Counted from the stretch's first letter, positions 26,104 to 35,713 are shown. The stretch: DNA of 38,898 bases from Prevotella sp. (GCA_022764085.1 JALERP010000028.1:1-38898); one strand, 5' to 3'. Numbers and translations are program-made. The notes: generated from the sequence alone by a model not told the origin.

Positions 26104-29100
26104 TTATATCTTTGTTATTTGATGTTTTTTTTTAAGCGATTTGTGTTCCACAGGCAGCCTTACCAAAATATCCTCCCCGTTCATCCATATTCCGCATCCG
26201 CGACGATTGGTGGTTTCAGAGATGTCGCGCACCACCTGGCGCATCAGCAGGAATGGTATGTTTGCCACCACTGACGGGGCGAAGATATCGCCTTCGTCAG
26301 ATAGTGCGTATTTAAGATGTGGAACACATAGCGAAAGTGTGACATATTCGCTATCTGACGCATATCCCTTCAGCGTGGGCTTGTTGCCACCGTTCTGTTT
26401 GCGCAACAGGTCGAAGAGCATGTCGAGCAACTGGATATTCGCCATCACGCGAGGCAGTTTGTCTTTTGCTGAGAGCCAACGATTTAGGCTGACGAGCGAA
26501 AGAGAGATATGCAGGCGGTCAAACTGGCGCATTGCCTGTTGGCTCAATATTGAGTAGATGTCACGATAGTATGCCACGAGGTCACATATCTGTCCGAGTT
26601 CCCCTTTTGAGCTGACCAACTGCCTTATTCTGCTCGGATAATACATCGTCTCGTGCTTGAGTGTGGATAAGCAGTTGTCAATAATGGAATTACTGATATA
26701 CAACTGGTTGCACTCATATTCAGCCTTATGCAGTTTGTCGGTGGCTTTCTCCACGTCAGTGTCCTGATGCTGTCTCTCAAATATGTCTTCGGCAAGAGCC
26801 GTACCTATTTCATCCACTATGAGAGTGAGTCTTTCGGGATAATCAGCCACGTCGGCGGCACTGATAACATCGAGTTTATTCTCGGATGAAGTGTCGGCTG
26901 CGAGAATTGCGTTGATGTCCTTCACCTTTTCAACGCAGAAACGGTAGTAGAGTCGGTGGCGGTAATACAAGAGATAGTATGCAGGCAGAATCATCAGAAA
27001 GACAATGATGAGTATCACAATTGCTATGTTCTTGTCTGCCTGTTGCTTGCGCATCTTCTTGCAATATGCGGGCAGTGAGGTGTCGGCTGAGAGTTCCTTG
27101 AACAGTCGGGTATATATCTCGTTGTTGAATCCGTATTCCTTCCAACGATGAAGCGCAAGGCACGCCACGGCACTCTCGTTGCGCATATCGAGTATGACGT
27201 CATAATCAGTTGGCACATTGTCCTGAAGCCATTTAAGTTCTGGCATCTGGATTTCACTGTTTCCCTGACTCTGCAGCAGATACTTTCCTCCTGGACAAAC
27301 CGTGACGTAATGTTCGTTAAGATAAATTCGGCACGAGTCGGCATAGAACAGTGTCCGCTCGTATGTACCCGCGATATTTGAATAGTATGCACTGTCGGCA
27401 AAGGCAGCCGCCTTCTGCAGGGATTGACTGGCGGCGAGGTCAATCGTTAAGCCTCTATTGTAAGAGTCTTTCGCCCAAGCATCTCCGGAAGGCAAAAATG
27501 AGATGGCCAATGCCAAGAGCGCGAGAATAATATGCGCGGTCCCTTTGGGAAGACGGAAGTAGAACCGGCTTCCCCTACCCTCCTCACTCTCTGCAGAAAG
27601 CAGGCAAACGGCGAATCGCTGGCTCATCTTCTTGTATTTCTCAATGATGCCACGGCAGTTGAGAAGCCCGAAACCGAAGCCCTTTGGGGAATTAGGAATT
27701 AGGGATGAGGAATTAGGAATTAGGGATGAGGAATTTATTACCCTATCCAATGCCTCCCTTGTCATGCCTTCTCCTGTGTCCTTCACGCTCACTTCAACAT
27801 AATCCTCATGCTCCTCGGCATATATTGACACCTTGCCTCCTGCCGGGGTGAATTTGCGCGCATTGTCGGCGAGGGTGTTTATCATGAAGAGCGTGAGCAC
27901 CCTGTCGGCTTTCACCACGGCGTCGCTTTCTGCCACATCCAGGCTAACCCCCTTAATATTGAATGTCGCCTTGGCCTTGCGCACTATGTCAAAGACATCG
28001 GCAATGGGAAAACTCTCGATGTGCAGGCTGAGCTTTCCCTTGCGCATCTGAATCCAGTCGGTGAGCAGGGCATTGTATTCGTTAATCTTGTCGGTGAGCT
28101 GCAGGATATAGTCGTATCTCTCCTGCCTCAGTGCGGGCGACTCGTCGGGGCGCGACATAAGCATACGCACCTCGTTGATGATACGGTCGATGAAAGGTGT
28201 GACACTGTTGATGAGCGACATCTTCGCACGGTTTTCCAGGTTCTGACGGGCATACTCTGAAGTGCGCTTCTCGCACATCAGCCTTTCCTCTTTAATTTCC
28301 TCTATACGCTCCTCCGTGAGTTGGCTTTTGCGTTCTTGCTCCTCTTGCCATTGGCGCAATGGTTGCAGCAGCGATTCGAGTTCATCCTCGCTACGGTCGC
28401 GACGCGAGAGGTGGTTGAACAGCCATAGCAGGAACAACAGCAGTATGATAGCCCCGATAACCACCATTATCATGATGTTGAGCTGCAAGGATGTTGCTTC
28501 GAGTTGTGCCGCTCTCGACTCATAATACCTGTCCTGGCGTGTGTTTTCCTGGAGATCAAGATACTCGTTGCGGTTGAAGTCGCTCGCCTGTTTGTCGTTC
28601 ACTGCTGAATATGCCACGCTCATCTGTTCGCGGATACTGGCTACAAGGTCAGGAGCTTGGGTGATTTTCTTGTCTTTGAGTGCCATGTTGAGATAATAGA
28701 TGGCTGTCTCGAAATCACCTATACGAGTGAAGCATGAGGCAAGCGAGCGGTAACCACCCGCTATCTGATAGACGTCGCCATACTCCACAAAATATGTCAG
28801 TGCCTTCTGGGTCATATTCCCCGGTATGAGCGAATCAGGCAGGTTGGAACTATCGCCCAAAAGTCTTAGTCCTGGATTTCTTTCCAATATACGGCTTCGG
28901 TCGGCAGGGTCGAGCAAATGTTCGGCAATTGACTGCAAAGAGTTAGCTACCAAATATTTATAACCGTTTTTTCTCGAAACAATATAACATTCTATGAGCT
29001 TCTCTATCTCCTGCTGCTGCACCTCTTGAGCAGAGCCGGAGGTGAGTATGCCGCCCGCTCCCACATTATATAAATAATAAAGATACTGCGCAGTGTCGCG

Positions 29101-29754
29101 CCTCACTTCCCCCTGCGGATTGATGGCATTGAGCGCGGATGCTGACAATGGCAACAGTCCTACATAATAATAATAGGTGGAGCTGACGATGGCAAACTCC
29201 GATTCGGCATACACCATGCGCCGTTGGAGTCGGGAGTCGAGTTGGTTTCCCTCTTCGCGTATGCGGCTGATACGCTGCTGGGCACGCTCGCGGAAGTCGT
29301 AGAACTCACGGTTGCGCGACATCCTCTGGCAGAGTCGCATCTGCTGTATGTCGGCTATCAGCAGTTCCACCTGGTTGTCGGTTAGTGATGATATGGTGTT
29401 GAGTATGGAGTCAGCACGCTTGTAGTTCATGCGCATGATATCCACAAAGGCTATGTTGTTGAGTGCCTCGGCACGGCTTGCATCGTCGATGTCGAGCTTC
29501 AACACACTGTCGGCATAGTGGAGCGTGGAATCAAGATTGCTGTAATGTGAGGCGTATGACATATCATTCAACCTGTCCGCCTCGCCCCTGTCCTTTTGCG
29601 TACAAGCTGAAAATACCAAAAGGTTCCATAGGACAACAAACAAGCCTATGGAACCTGCGATAATCCTGTTATTATGCGCGAGCCTTGGCAATATATCCAA
29701 GAGCCTCAGCACATTTGTCAGATATTGCCTGCCAATTTTCTGCTGCAATAACAT
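26104..29754 (-). CDS. two-module hybrid sensor kinase-like protein (DUF5112/DUF5113 type)
   Basis: The open frame is 1216 codons. Residues 38-51 form a lipoprotein-type segment ending in SAC. Residues 60-400 are TPR-like helices (DUF5112 type). A membrane span is at 427-446, then a coiled coil. The DHp-like helix at 511-529 has Asn516 where a His is expected. The ATPase domain is at 620-735, with N-box LADNARKF, G1 DTGEG (659-663) and G2 GFGFGLL (692-698). A second signal-like span is at 741-757, followed by a DUF5113-type periplasmic region, a span at 910-930 and a second DHp-like helix with [13 protein letters not shown] (His1034). The final domain is ATPase-like and lacks a G1 box. The true start is uncertain: ATG 29754 lies 83 bases inside eda, and codons near 29664 or 29643 are alternatives. 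Confidence 0.8.
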   Translation of the reverse strand: MLLQQKIGRQYLTNVLRLLDILPRLAHNNRIIAGSIGLFVVLWNLLVFSACTQKDRGEADRLNDMSYASHYSNLDSTLHYADSVLKLDIDDASRAEALNNIAFVDIMRMNYKRADSILNTISSLTDNQVELLIADIQQMRLCQRMSRNREFYDFRERAQQRISRIREEGNQLDSRLQRRMVYAESEFAIVSSTYYYYVGLLPLSASALNAINPQGEVRRDTAQYLYYLYNVGAGGILTSGSAQEVQQQEIEKLIECYIVSRKNGYKYLVANSLQSIAEHLLDPADRSRILERNPGLRLLGDSSNLPDSLIPGNMTQKALTYFVEYGDVYQIAGGYRSLASCFTRIGDFETAIYYLNMALKDKKITQAPDLVASIREQMSVAYSAVNDKQASDFNRNEYLDLQENTRQDRYYESRAAQLEATSLQLNIMIMVVIGAIILLLFLLWLFNHLSRRDRSEDELESLLQPLRQWQEEQERKSQLTEERIEEIKEERLMCEKRTSEYARQNLENRAKMSLINSVTPFIDRIINEVRMLMSRPDESPALRQERYDYILQLTDKINEYNALLTDWIQMRKGKLSLHIESFPIADVFDIVRKAKATFNIKGVSLDVAESDAVVKADRVLTLFMINTLADNARKFTPAGGKVSIYAEEHEDYVEVSVKDTGEGMTREALDRVINSSSLIPNSSSLIPNSPKGFGFGLLNCRGIIEKYKKMSQRFAVCLLSAESEEGRGSRFYFRLPKGTAHIILALLALAISFLPSGDAWAKDSYNRGLTIDLAASQSLQKAAAFADSAYYSNIAGTYERTLFYADSCRIYLNEHYVTVCPGGKYLLQSQGNSEIQMPELKWLQDNVPTDYDVILDMRNESAVACLALHRWKEYGFNNEIYTRLFKELSADTSLPAYCKKMRKQQADKNIAIVILIIVFLMILPAYYLLYYRHRLYYRFCVEKVKDINAILAADTSSENKLDVISAADVADYPERLTLIVDEIGTALAEDIFERQHQDTDVEKATDKLHKAEYECNQLYISNSIIDNCLSTLKHETMYYPSRIRQLVSSKGELGQICDLVAYYRDIYSILSQQAMRQFDRLHISLSLVSLNRWLSAKDKLPRVMANIQLLDMLFDLLRKQNGGNKPTLKGYASDSEYVTLSLCVPHLKYALSDEGDIFAPSVVANIPFLLMRQVVRDISETTNRRGCGIWMNGEDILVRLPVEHKSLKKKHQITKI
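27688..27736 (-). repeat. seven-unit 7-bp repeat array inside the kinase gene
   Basis: Seven successive heptads of the form GGAATTA, with GGGATGA as every third unit and GGAATTT as the last (plus-strand reading). The 21-base higher unit occurs 2.3 times. It encodes SSSLIPN twice (residues 673-690) between the G1 and G2 boxes, in the ATP-lid. Confidence 0.95.
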
Positions 29755-30340
29755 CCTTCGGGAAAAGTTTAGAACCCATGCCTACGCAATATACGCCGGC
29801 CTTTATCCAAGAGGTGAGATTCTCCTCGTCGGGAGAGACACCGCCTGTGACCATGAGTTTCGACCATGGCATTGGAGCCATAAGACCCTTGACGAGCTTT
29901 GTGCCGAGCACGTCGCCGGGGAATATCTTGCACAAGTCGCAACCTGTCTCCTGTGCTGCTCCAACCTCTGACACGCTGCCGCATCCGGGGGTATAGGGCA
30001 CAAGACGGCGATTGCATATCTTGGACACTTCGGGGTTGAACAGAGGACCAACCACGAAGCATGCGCCCAACTGGATGTAGAGGGCTGCTGTGGCTGGGTC
30101 AACCACAGAACCAACTCCCATTGCCATCTCTGGACACTCCTTGGCAGCAAACTTTACAACCTCGGCAAACACCTCATGGGCGAAATCGCCACGGTTTGTA
30201 AACTCGAAGGCACGTACTCCACCATCGTAGCAAGCCTTCACTACTTTCTTTGCTATCTCGGCGTCCTTGTGATAGAACACGGGCACCATTCCCGTTGCTC
30301 CCATCTTGGCAAGGACTGCCACCTTATCAAATTTTGCCAT
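29672..30340 (-). CDS. eda: 2-dehydro-3-deoxy-phosphogluconate aldolase
   Basis: Class I aldolase cleaving KDPG to pyruvate and glyceraldehyde-3-phosphate, the last step of the hexuronate route. The 222-residue protein has the catalytic Glu46 and Arg50 (FEFTNRGD), the phosphate/carboxylate loop PYTPGCGS, and the Schiff-base Lys138 in [17 protein letters not shown] closes the phosphate site. It follows kdgK by 36 bases. The hybrid-kinase frame begins inside its last 83 bases. The 3' sequence is conserved eda sequence to the end ([10 protein letters not shown]), so the overlap is real for this gene whatever the kinase start is. Confidence 0.95.
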   Translation of the reverse strand: MAKFDKVAVLAKMGATGMVPVFYHKDAEIAKKVVKACYDGGVRAFEFTNRGDFAHEVFAEVVKFAAKECPEMAMGVGSVVDPATAALYIQLGACFVVGPLFNPEVSKICNRRLVPYTPGCGSVSEVGAAQETGCDLCKIFPGDVLGTKLVKGLMAPMPWSKLMVTGGVSPDEENLTSWIKAGVYCVGMGSKLFPKDVIAAENWQAISDKCAEALGYIAKARA

Positions 30341-30376
30341 ATTTTTTTCTATAATTCTTTATTAAAAAAAAACGAC

Positions 30377-31402
30377 TTATCTCTGTACTCGTCCTGATGC
30401 GTCGCCACCGGCGAGAGCCTCTACCTCTTCCTTGCTTACCATGTTGAAGTCACCAGGAATGGTGTGCTTCAATGCCGATGCCGCAACAGCGAACTCGAGA
30501 GCAGCACCCTGGTTGTCGGGATAAGTGAGCAAACCGTGGATAAGACCACCCGAGAAAGAGTCGCCACCACCTACACGGTCGATGATTGGCATAATGTCAT
30601 AGTGCTTGCTCTGGTAGAACTCCTTACCATTATATATAAGTGCCTTCCATCCGTTGTGGGTGGCAGAGAGCGACTCGCGCAGGGTGGAAACCACATACTT
30701 GAACCCGAACTCCTTCATCATGCCCTGGAAGATGCCGTAGTATCCCTCGGCATCGGTCTTTCCGCCCTCAACGTCAGCCTCTGGCTTGAATCCAAGACAA
30801 AGCTGAGCGTCCTCCTCATTGCCGATGCACACGTCAACATACTTCATCAAAGGCTTCATGATGCTCTGTGCCTTCTCGGATGTCCACAGCTTCTTGCGGA
30901 AGTTAAGGTCAACAGATACAGTCACACCGTGACGCTTCGCAGCCTCGCATGCCAGACGTGTCAGTTCAGCGGCCTTGTCGCTGATGGCAGGTGTGATACC
31001 GCTCCAGTGGAACCAGTCGGCTCCCTCCATGATAGCGTCGAAGTCGAAGTCTGAAGCGTCAGCCTCGGCAATAGAACTGCCTGCACGGTCATAGATAACC
31101 TTTGAAGGACGCATCGAAGCACCTGTCTCGAGATAATAGATACCTACACGATTGCCACCGCGGGCGATATACTCGGTGTGAACTCCAAACTTGCGCAGTG
31201 AATTCACGGCACACTGACCAATCTCATGCTTGGGCAACTTTGACACGAAGTAAGCCTCGTGACCATAGTTGGCACAGCTAACTGCCACATTTGCCTCGCC
31301 ACCGCCATACACAACGTCGAAGTACTCACTCTGCACAAATCTTTTCTGTCCAGGTGAGGACAGACGGAGCATTATTTCTCCTAATGTTACTACTTTTGCC
31401 AT
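30377..31402 (-). CDS. kdgK: 2-keto-3-deoxygluconate kinase
   Basis: PfkB-family sugar kinase phosphorylating KDG to KDPG. The 341-residue protein has the N-terminal substrate motif YGGGEANVAVS, and VDLNFRKKLW, which is characteristic of KDG kinases. The C-terminal PfkB signature DRVGGGDSFSGG (275-286) has catalytic Asp281. It is the first gene of the minus-strand unit, reading into eda. Its promoter at 31459-31489 is divergent from the LacI-type regulator gene, and a palindrome between the two is a candidate operator. Alternative PfkB substrates such as ribose or fructose are less likely given the eda and altronate dehydratase neighbours. Confidence 0.93.
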   Translation of the reverse strand: MAKVVTLGEIMLRLSSPGQKRFVQSEYFDVVYGGGEANVAVSCANYGHEAYFVSKLPKHEIGQCAVNSLRKFGVHTEYIARGGNRVGIYYLETGASMRPSKVIYDRAGSSIAEADASDFDFDAIMEGADWFHWSGITPAISDKAAELTRLACEAAKRHGVTVSVDLNFRKKLWTSEKAQSIMKPLMKYVDVCIGNEEDAQLCLGFKPEADVEGGKTDAEGYYGIFQGMMKEFGFKYVVSTLRESLSATHNGWKALIYNGKEFYQSKHYDIMPIIDRVGGGDSFSGGLIHGLLTYPDNQGAALEFAVAASALKHTIPGDFNMVSKEEVEALAGGDASGRVQR

Positions 31403-31458
31403 TTCTTGTTTTTTAAATTAATTGTATTTGTAGATTCAATTTTTTACGTTTGCGACAA

Positions 31459-31489
31459 CAAAATTACGCTAAATAATCGAATTGACAAA
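31459..31489 (-). promoter_or_regulatory. kdgK promoter
   Basis: On the minus strand TTTG (31486-31489), 19 bases, TAATTTTG (31459-31466). About 50 bases of leader precede the kdgK ATG. Confidence 0.8.
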
Positions 31490-31531
31490 GAAAAATCGGG
31501 AAAATCTGCAATTTTTTGCATTTTTTTTTGC

Positions 31532-31545
31532 TGTGCATTAGCACA
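31532..31545. promoter_or_regulatory. candidate LacI-type operator
   Basis: Perfect palindromic arms TGTGC and GCACA around ATTA. It covers the position where the -33 element of the regulator's own promoter should be (-7 box at 31562) and lies 42 bases upstream of the kdgK -33 box. Size and symmetry suit a LacI-family dimer. Only one copy is seen. Confidence 0.5.
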
Positions 31546-31561
31546 ATTCGTTTTTTATTGG

Positions 31562-31569
31562 TAATTTTG
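31562..31569 (+). promoter_or_regulatory. -7 box of the LacI-type regulator gene
   Basis: TAATTTTG followed by CA, 20 bases upstream of the ATG at 31590. No TTTG at the right distance; the palindrome at 31532-31545 occupies that site. Confidence 0.6.
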
Positions 31570-31589
31570 CACAAAAATTTGACTCATTT

Positions 31590-32657
31590 ATGGCAAACGA
31601 CAGAATCAGAATCAAGGACATCGCCTTACGGTCGGGAGTGTCGGTAGGCACCGTTGACAGGGTGCTGCACAATCGCCCAAGCGTCTCAAAAGAGGCAAGG
31701 GAAAAGGTGGAGAAGGCACTTAAGGAAATGGACTACCAGCCCAACATGTATGCCAGTGCATTGGCGTACAACAAGACCTATAATTTCATTTGCATCATGC
31801 CCAAACACGAATCCGAGGCTTACTGGCAGGAGGTGGAGGACGGGGCCATGCGTGCCCGCGACCACAGGCGAGACTTCCATGTCAACGTGGAGATGATGTA
31901 TTACCGCCGATTCAACCAGAGCACATTCACCAAGGTCACACAGGAATGCCTCAACAAGAAGCCCGACGGGGTGGTCATCGTACCCTCTACGCTCGACATA
32001 ACACGCGACTTCACCGACAAGTTGCACGAGGAGAACATTCCGTTCATCATGCTCGACTCGTATATGCCCGACCTCAAACCTCTGTCGTTTTTCGGACAGG
32101 ACTCTTTCTGCAGCGGTTACTTTGCCGGTCGTATGCTCATGCTCATCGCTTCCAAGGAAACAGAGATAATGATGATGAAGCAGATGATAAACGGCAACGT
32201 GGCAAGCAAGCAACAGGAAAACCGCGAGACAGGATTCCGACATTATATGCGCGACCATTTCCCAAATGTGGCAATTACAGTGGTCAACCTGCCTCTTGAT
32301 GTGGAGAGGGAGAAATATACCGAGATTCTCGAGCAGTTCTTCACCGAGCATCCCCATGTACACCACTGCATCACGTTCAACTCCAAGGCGCATCTCGTGG
32401 GAGAATTCCTACTGCGCAGCAACCGCCGCAACGTGCAGATTATGGGATATGACATGGTAAAAAAGAATGCCGAATGTGTAAAGCAAGGCTCCATCTCGTT
32501 CCTTATTGCCCAGCATGGTTATATGCAGGGATATTCCAGTATCGACTCCCTCTTCCAGGCCATTGTGCTGAAAAAGGAGGTGAATCCAGTGAACTATGTG
32601 CCCATCGAACTGCTCACAAGGGAGAACGTGGAGTTTTACAGGAGGGAACAGTTGTAA
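31590..32657 (+). CDS. LacI-family transcriptional regulator of the hexuronate genes
   Basis: A 355-residue protein. The N-terminal LacI headpiece reads IKDIALRSGVSVGTVDRVLH (8-27), with the hinge helix around PNMYASALA. The rest is a periplasmic-binding-type effector domain (IMPKHESEAYWQEVEDG, then GVVIVPSTLD, then IMGYDMVKKN). This subtype, with a sugar-binding domain like that of ribose/xylose binding proteins, is common in Bacteroidetes sugar-acid loci. Its divergence from kdgK and position before altronate dehydratase suggest it senses an intermediate such as KDG or altronate; that is inferred. The stop is immediately followed by repeat copy 2. Confidence 0.92.
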   Translation: MANDRIRIKDIALRSGVSVGTVDRVLHNRPSVSKEAREKVEKALKEMDYQPNMYASALAYNKTYNFICIMPKHESEAYWQEVEDGAMRARDHRRDFHVNVEMMYYRRFNQSTFTKVTQECLNKKPDGVVIVPSTLDITRDFTDKLHEENIPFIMLDSYMPDLKPLSFFGQDSFCSGYFAGRMLMLIASKETEIMMMKQMINGNVASKQQENRETGFRHYMRDHFPNVAITVVNLPLDVEREKYTEILEQFFTEHPHVHHCITFNSKAHLVGEFLLRSNRRNVQIMGYDMVKKNAECVKQGSISFLIAQHGYMQGYSSIDSLFQAIVLKKEVNPVNYVPIELLTRENVEFYRREQL

Positions 32658-32792
32658 ATTAAGAATTAAAAATTAAAAATTAAGAATTGCTGCGCAAACC
32701 GAGAGGAGAGCCAAGCTCGCTTGAGCTATCCCGAGGTGCAGCCAGCAATCGACGAAGTCAATTAAGAATTAAAAATTAAAAATTAAAAATTA
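32658..32792 (+). repeat. 79-bp dispersed repeat, copy 2, with heptad AT flanks
   Basis: The core is 32685-32763. The left flank starts at the base after the TAA of the LacI-type gene, and the right flank ends 12 bases before the altronate dehydratase ATG. It is the closest to copy 1 (one difference). No TAnnTTTG box is seen in it, so uxaA probably depends on transcription from upstream. Confidence 0.95.
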
Positions 32793-32804
32793 TAAAAACA
32801 AACA

Positions 32805-34298
32805 ATGGAAAAAACTTATCTAAAAATCAACAGGGCCGACTCAGTAGTGGTTTGCCTTGACGCAATGAAAAAAGGGGATGTCGTGGAAGTGGACGGCAAG
32901 TCGATAACTCTCAACCAGGACACTCCCGCAGGACACAAGGTGCTCATTGTTGACGCTCCTGAGGGTACTGACATCATTAAGTATGGCTACCCCATCGGAC
33001 ACGCCACTGCCGACCTTAAGGCCGGCGATTGGGTCAACGAGAACAACCTTAAGACTAATTTAAAAGGTACGCTCACCTACTCGTACGAGCCTGTGGAAGA
33101 CACCCTTGACATTCCTGTAGAAAACAGGACGTTCGAGGGGTATGTAAGGAAAAACGGCGAAGTGGGCGTGCGCAACGAGATATGGATTGTGCCTACCGTG
33201 GGTTGCGTGAACGGTATTGCCGAACGTCTTGCCGAACTGCTCCGCAAGGAGACTGGAGAGAAGGGTATCGACGCCGTTTATGCCTGGCATCATAATTACG
33301 GATGCTCGCAGCTCAGCGGCGACCACGAGAACACCCGCAAGGTGCTGCGCGACATCACGCTCCACCCCAACGCCGGCGGTGTGCTTGTGCTCGGACTTGG
33401 ATGCGAGAACAACCAGCCTGACAAGTTTGAGGAATTGCTCGGCGACTACGACCGCGACCGCATAAAGTTCCTTGTCACGCAAAAGGTGGATGGCGACGAG
33501 GTTGAGGCCGGTATGGAGATTCTGCGCGACCTCTACGCCAAGGCTTCGCAGGACAAGCGCGAGACAGTGTCGGTAAGCAAGCTGCGCGTGGGACTCAAGT
33601 GCGGAGGCAGCGACGGATTCAGCGGCATTACCGCAAATCCTCTTGTCGGCGAATTCTCTGACTGGCTTGTGGCCCAGGGCGGAACATCCATCCTCACCGA
33701 GGTGCCCGAGATGTTCGGTGCAGAGACTATTCTCATGAACCGCTGCAAGAGCACAGAACTCTTTGACAAGACCGTCACCATGGTTAACGATTTCAAGGAA
33801 TACTTCCTCAGCCACGGCGAACCTGTGGGCGAAAATCCTTCTCCGGGCAACAAGGCAGGCGGTATATCCACACTCGAGGACAAGGCATTGGGATGCACAC
33901 AGAAGTGCGGAAAGGCTCCGGTGAGCGGTGTGCTTAAATACGGCGACCGCTTGGAGACCAACGGTCTTAACCTGCTCTCAGCTCCCGGCAACGACCTCGT
34001 GGCTTCCACTGCCCTTGCATCGGCAGGATGCCAGATTGTGCTCTTCACAACCGGCCGTGGCACGCCCTTCGGCACCTTCGTCCCTACAATGAAGATTGCC
34101 ACTAATCCCACCCTCGCCTCACGCAAGCCCAACTGGATCGACTTCAGTGCAGGACAGCTTGTCGAGGGTAAGACAATGGAGCAACTGCTTCCTGAGTTTA
34201 TCGACAAGATCCTTGCCGTGGCAAGCGGAGAGAAAGCCCGCAACGAGGTCAACGGCTACAGGGAGATTTCGATATTCAAAAACGGAGTGACGCTTTGA
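32805..34298 (+). CDS. uxaA: altronate dehydratase
   Basis: Iron- or manganese-dependent dehydration of D-altronate to 2-keto-3-deoxygluconate. The 497-residue protein has the short N-terminal SAF domain (about 1-85) and the large catalytic domain (about 110-497), as in UxaA. Visible blocks are TVGCVNGIAE, HHNYGCSQL, LGLGCENNQ, KCGGSDGFSGITANP and FTTGRGTPFG. Its product is the substrate of KdgK, encoded on the other side of the regulator. UxaC and UxaB (isomerase and reductase) are not in the window. It lies between repeat copies 2 and 3. Confidence 0.94.
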   Translation: MEKTYLKINRADSVVVCLDAMKKGDVVEVDGKSITLNQDTPAGHKVLIVDAPEGTDIIKYGYPIGHATADLKAGDWVNENNLKTNLKGTLTYSYEPVEDTLDIPVENRTFEGYVRKNGEVGVRNEIWIVPTVGCVNGIAERLAELLRKETGEKGIDAVYAWHHNYGCSQLSGDHENTRKVLRDITLHPNAGGVLVLGLGCENNQPDKFEELLGDYDRDRIKFLVTQKVDGDEVEAGMEILRDLYAKASQDKRETVSVSKLRVGLKCGGSDGFSGITANPLVGEFSDWLVAQGGTSILTEVPEMFGAETILMNRCKSTELFDKTVTMVNDFKEYFLSHGEPVGENPSPGNKAGGISTLEDKALGCTQKCGKAPVSGVLKYGDRLETNGLNLLSAPGNDLVASTALASAGCQIVLFTTGRGTPFGTFVPTMKIATNPTLASRKPNWIDFSAGQLVEGKTMEQLLPEFIDKILAVASGEKARNEVNGYREISIFKNGVTL

Positions 34299-34420
34299 AA
34301 TTAAGAATTAAAAATTAAAAATTAAGAATTGCTGCGCAAACCGAGAGAAGAGCCAAGCTTGCTTGAGCTATTCCGAGGTGCATCCAGCAATCGACGAAGT
34401 CAATTAAAAGTTAAGAATTG
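34299..34420 (+). repeat. 79-bp dispersed repeat, copy 3, with heptad AT flanks
   Basis: The core is 34327-34405. It differs from copy 2 at four positions and from copy 4 at one. The change in the 5' arm of the central hairpin (AGCTC to AGCTT) keeps pairing as a G-U. The right flank supplies the TTG start codon of the next gene. Confidence 0.95.
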
Positions 34421-35713
34421 AATAAGAAAGGCATTATAGCATTAAGCCCCTTGGCAGTGTTCATACTGTTGTATTTAGTCACCTCGATTATCGCAGGTGA
34501 CTTTTACAAGGTACCGATTACGGTGGCATTCCTGCTGTCGTCAATCTATGCCGTGATAATATGCGGCGGCATTCCCACAAGGGGCGGAATGCCTATTGCC
34601 GAACGCATCTCGATATTCAGCCGTGGCGCCTCGATGGGCAACATGATGCTGATGCTATGGATATTCGTGCTTGCCGGAGCCTTTGCCAATACGGCGAAGG
34701 TGATGGGAAGCATTGATGCCACGATAAATCTTACACTCTCTATCCTACCCGGCAATATGATTCTCGCCGGTCTTTTTCTCGCGGCATGTTTTGTGTCCAT
34801 ATCCGTGGGCACAAGCGTGGGCACCATCGTCGCCCTCACTCCCATTGCGGCGGGCGTAGCCAACTCCACAGGCTCCAGCGTACCGCTGCTCACTGCGGTC
34901 ATAGTGGGCGGCTCGCTCTTCGGCGACAACCTCTCGTTTATCTCCGACACAACCATAGCCGCCACATCCACCCAGGGATGCAAGCTGAGCGACAAGTTCC
35001 GTGTCAACTCCTTTCTCGTCATGCCCGTGGCATTGCTGATTCTCGGCATATACACCTTCATGGGTTCCGGCATCAACTCTCCGCAGAATGTGCCTGAGGT
35101 CTCCATAATAAAGGTAATACCTTATATTATAGTATTGGTGACGGCGGTATGCGGAATGAATGTCATGGCGGTGCTCACCCTCGGCATACTTGTCACCGGC
35201 AGCATCGGTATCATCGACGGCTCATTTGATGTCTTCGGATGGTTTGCGGCGATGGGCAACGGTATCACCGGTATGGGCGAACTGATTATCATTACTATGA
35301 TGGCGGGCGGGATGCTCGAGCTAATCAAGGTGAATGGCGGTATCGACACAGTGATAAACTTGCTCACCAAGCGCATCTCCACAAAGCGCGGAGCAGAGAT
35401 GAGCATAGCCGCCCTGGTGGGAATGGTGAACGTATGCACGGCAAACAACACTGTGGCTATCATCACCACGGGAGGCATAGCCAAGCAAATAGGCGACCGC
35501 TTTGGCATCGACAACCGCAAGTGCGCCAGCATACTCGACACCATGTCGTGCTGCGTGCAAGGTGTAATACCATACGGTGCACAGATGCTAATGGCAGCAG
35601 GACTGGCATCGGTAAATCCCGTAAGCATAATGCCATATCTCTACTATCCCTATCTCTTGGGGGCAGTTACGATATTGGCGATAACAGCAAGATACCCCAG
35701 GCGATACTCATAA
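34418..35713 (+). CDS. NhaC-type Na+/H+ antiporter family protein
   Basis: A 431-residue polytopic membrane protein with about 11 hydrophobic segments. It has the ion transporter/NhaC features: SVGTSVGTIVALTPIAAGVA, GGSLFGDNLSFISDTTIAA with its acidic residues, and ANNTVAIITTGGIAKQI in the second half. The family exchanges Na+ and H+, and sometimes organic acids. Its position after altronate dehydratase allows a role in uronate or sugar-acid uptake, but that is speculation. The only upstream start in frame is TTG 34418, which falls in the heptad flank of repeat copy 3. The first internal Met is about 60 codons in, after two membrane segments, so the TTG or a nearby non-ATG codon must be used. 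Confidence 0.87.
   Translation: MNKKGIIALSPLAVFILLYLVTSIIAGDFYKVPITVAFLLSSIYAVIICGGIPTRGGMPIAERISIFSRGASMGNMMLMLWIFVLAGAFANTAKVMGSIDATINLTLSILPGNMILAGLFLAACFVSISVGTSVGTIVALTPIAAGVANSTGSSVPLLTAVIVGGSLFGDNLSFISDTTIAATSTQGCKLSDKFRVNSFLVMPVALLILGIYTFMGSGINSPQNVPEVSIIKVIPYIIVLVTAVCGMNVMAVLTLGILVTGSIGIIDGSFDVFGWFAAMGNGITGMGELIIITMMAGGMLELIKVNGGIDTVINLLTKRISTKRGAEMSIAALVGMVNVCTANNTVAIITTGGIAKQIGDRFGIDNRKCASILDTMSCCVQGVIPYGAQMLMAAGLASVNPVSIMPYLYYPYLLGAVTILAITARYPRRYS

Noticed and set aside
26104..29754. Assembly or frameshift error fusing two kinase genes
   Set aside because: The reading frame is open throughout, the second module has its own membrane-entry segment, and this two-module order matches the DUF5112/DUF5113 proteins that I know.
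33060..34252. Two long minus-strand frames opposite uxaA
   Set aside because: Antisense shadows of a GC-richer, conserved gene; no signal or motif.
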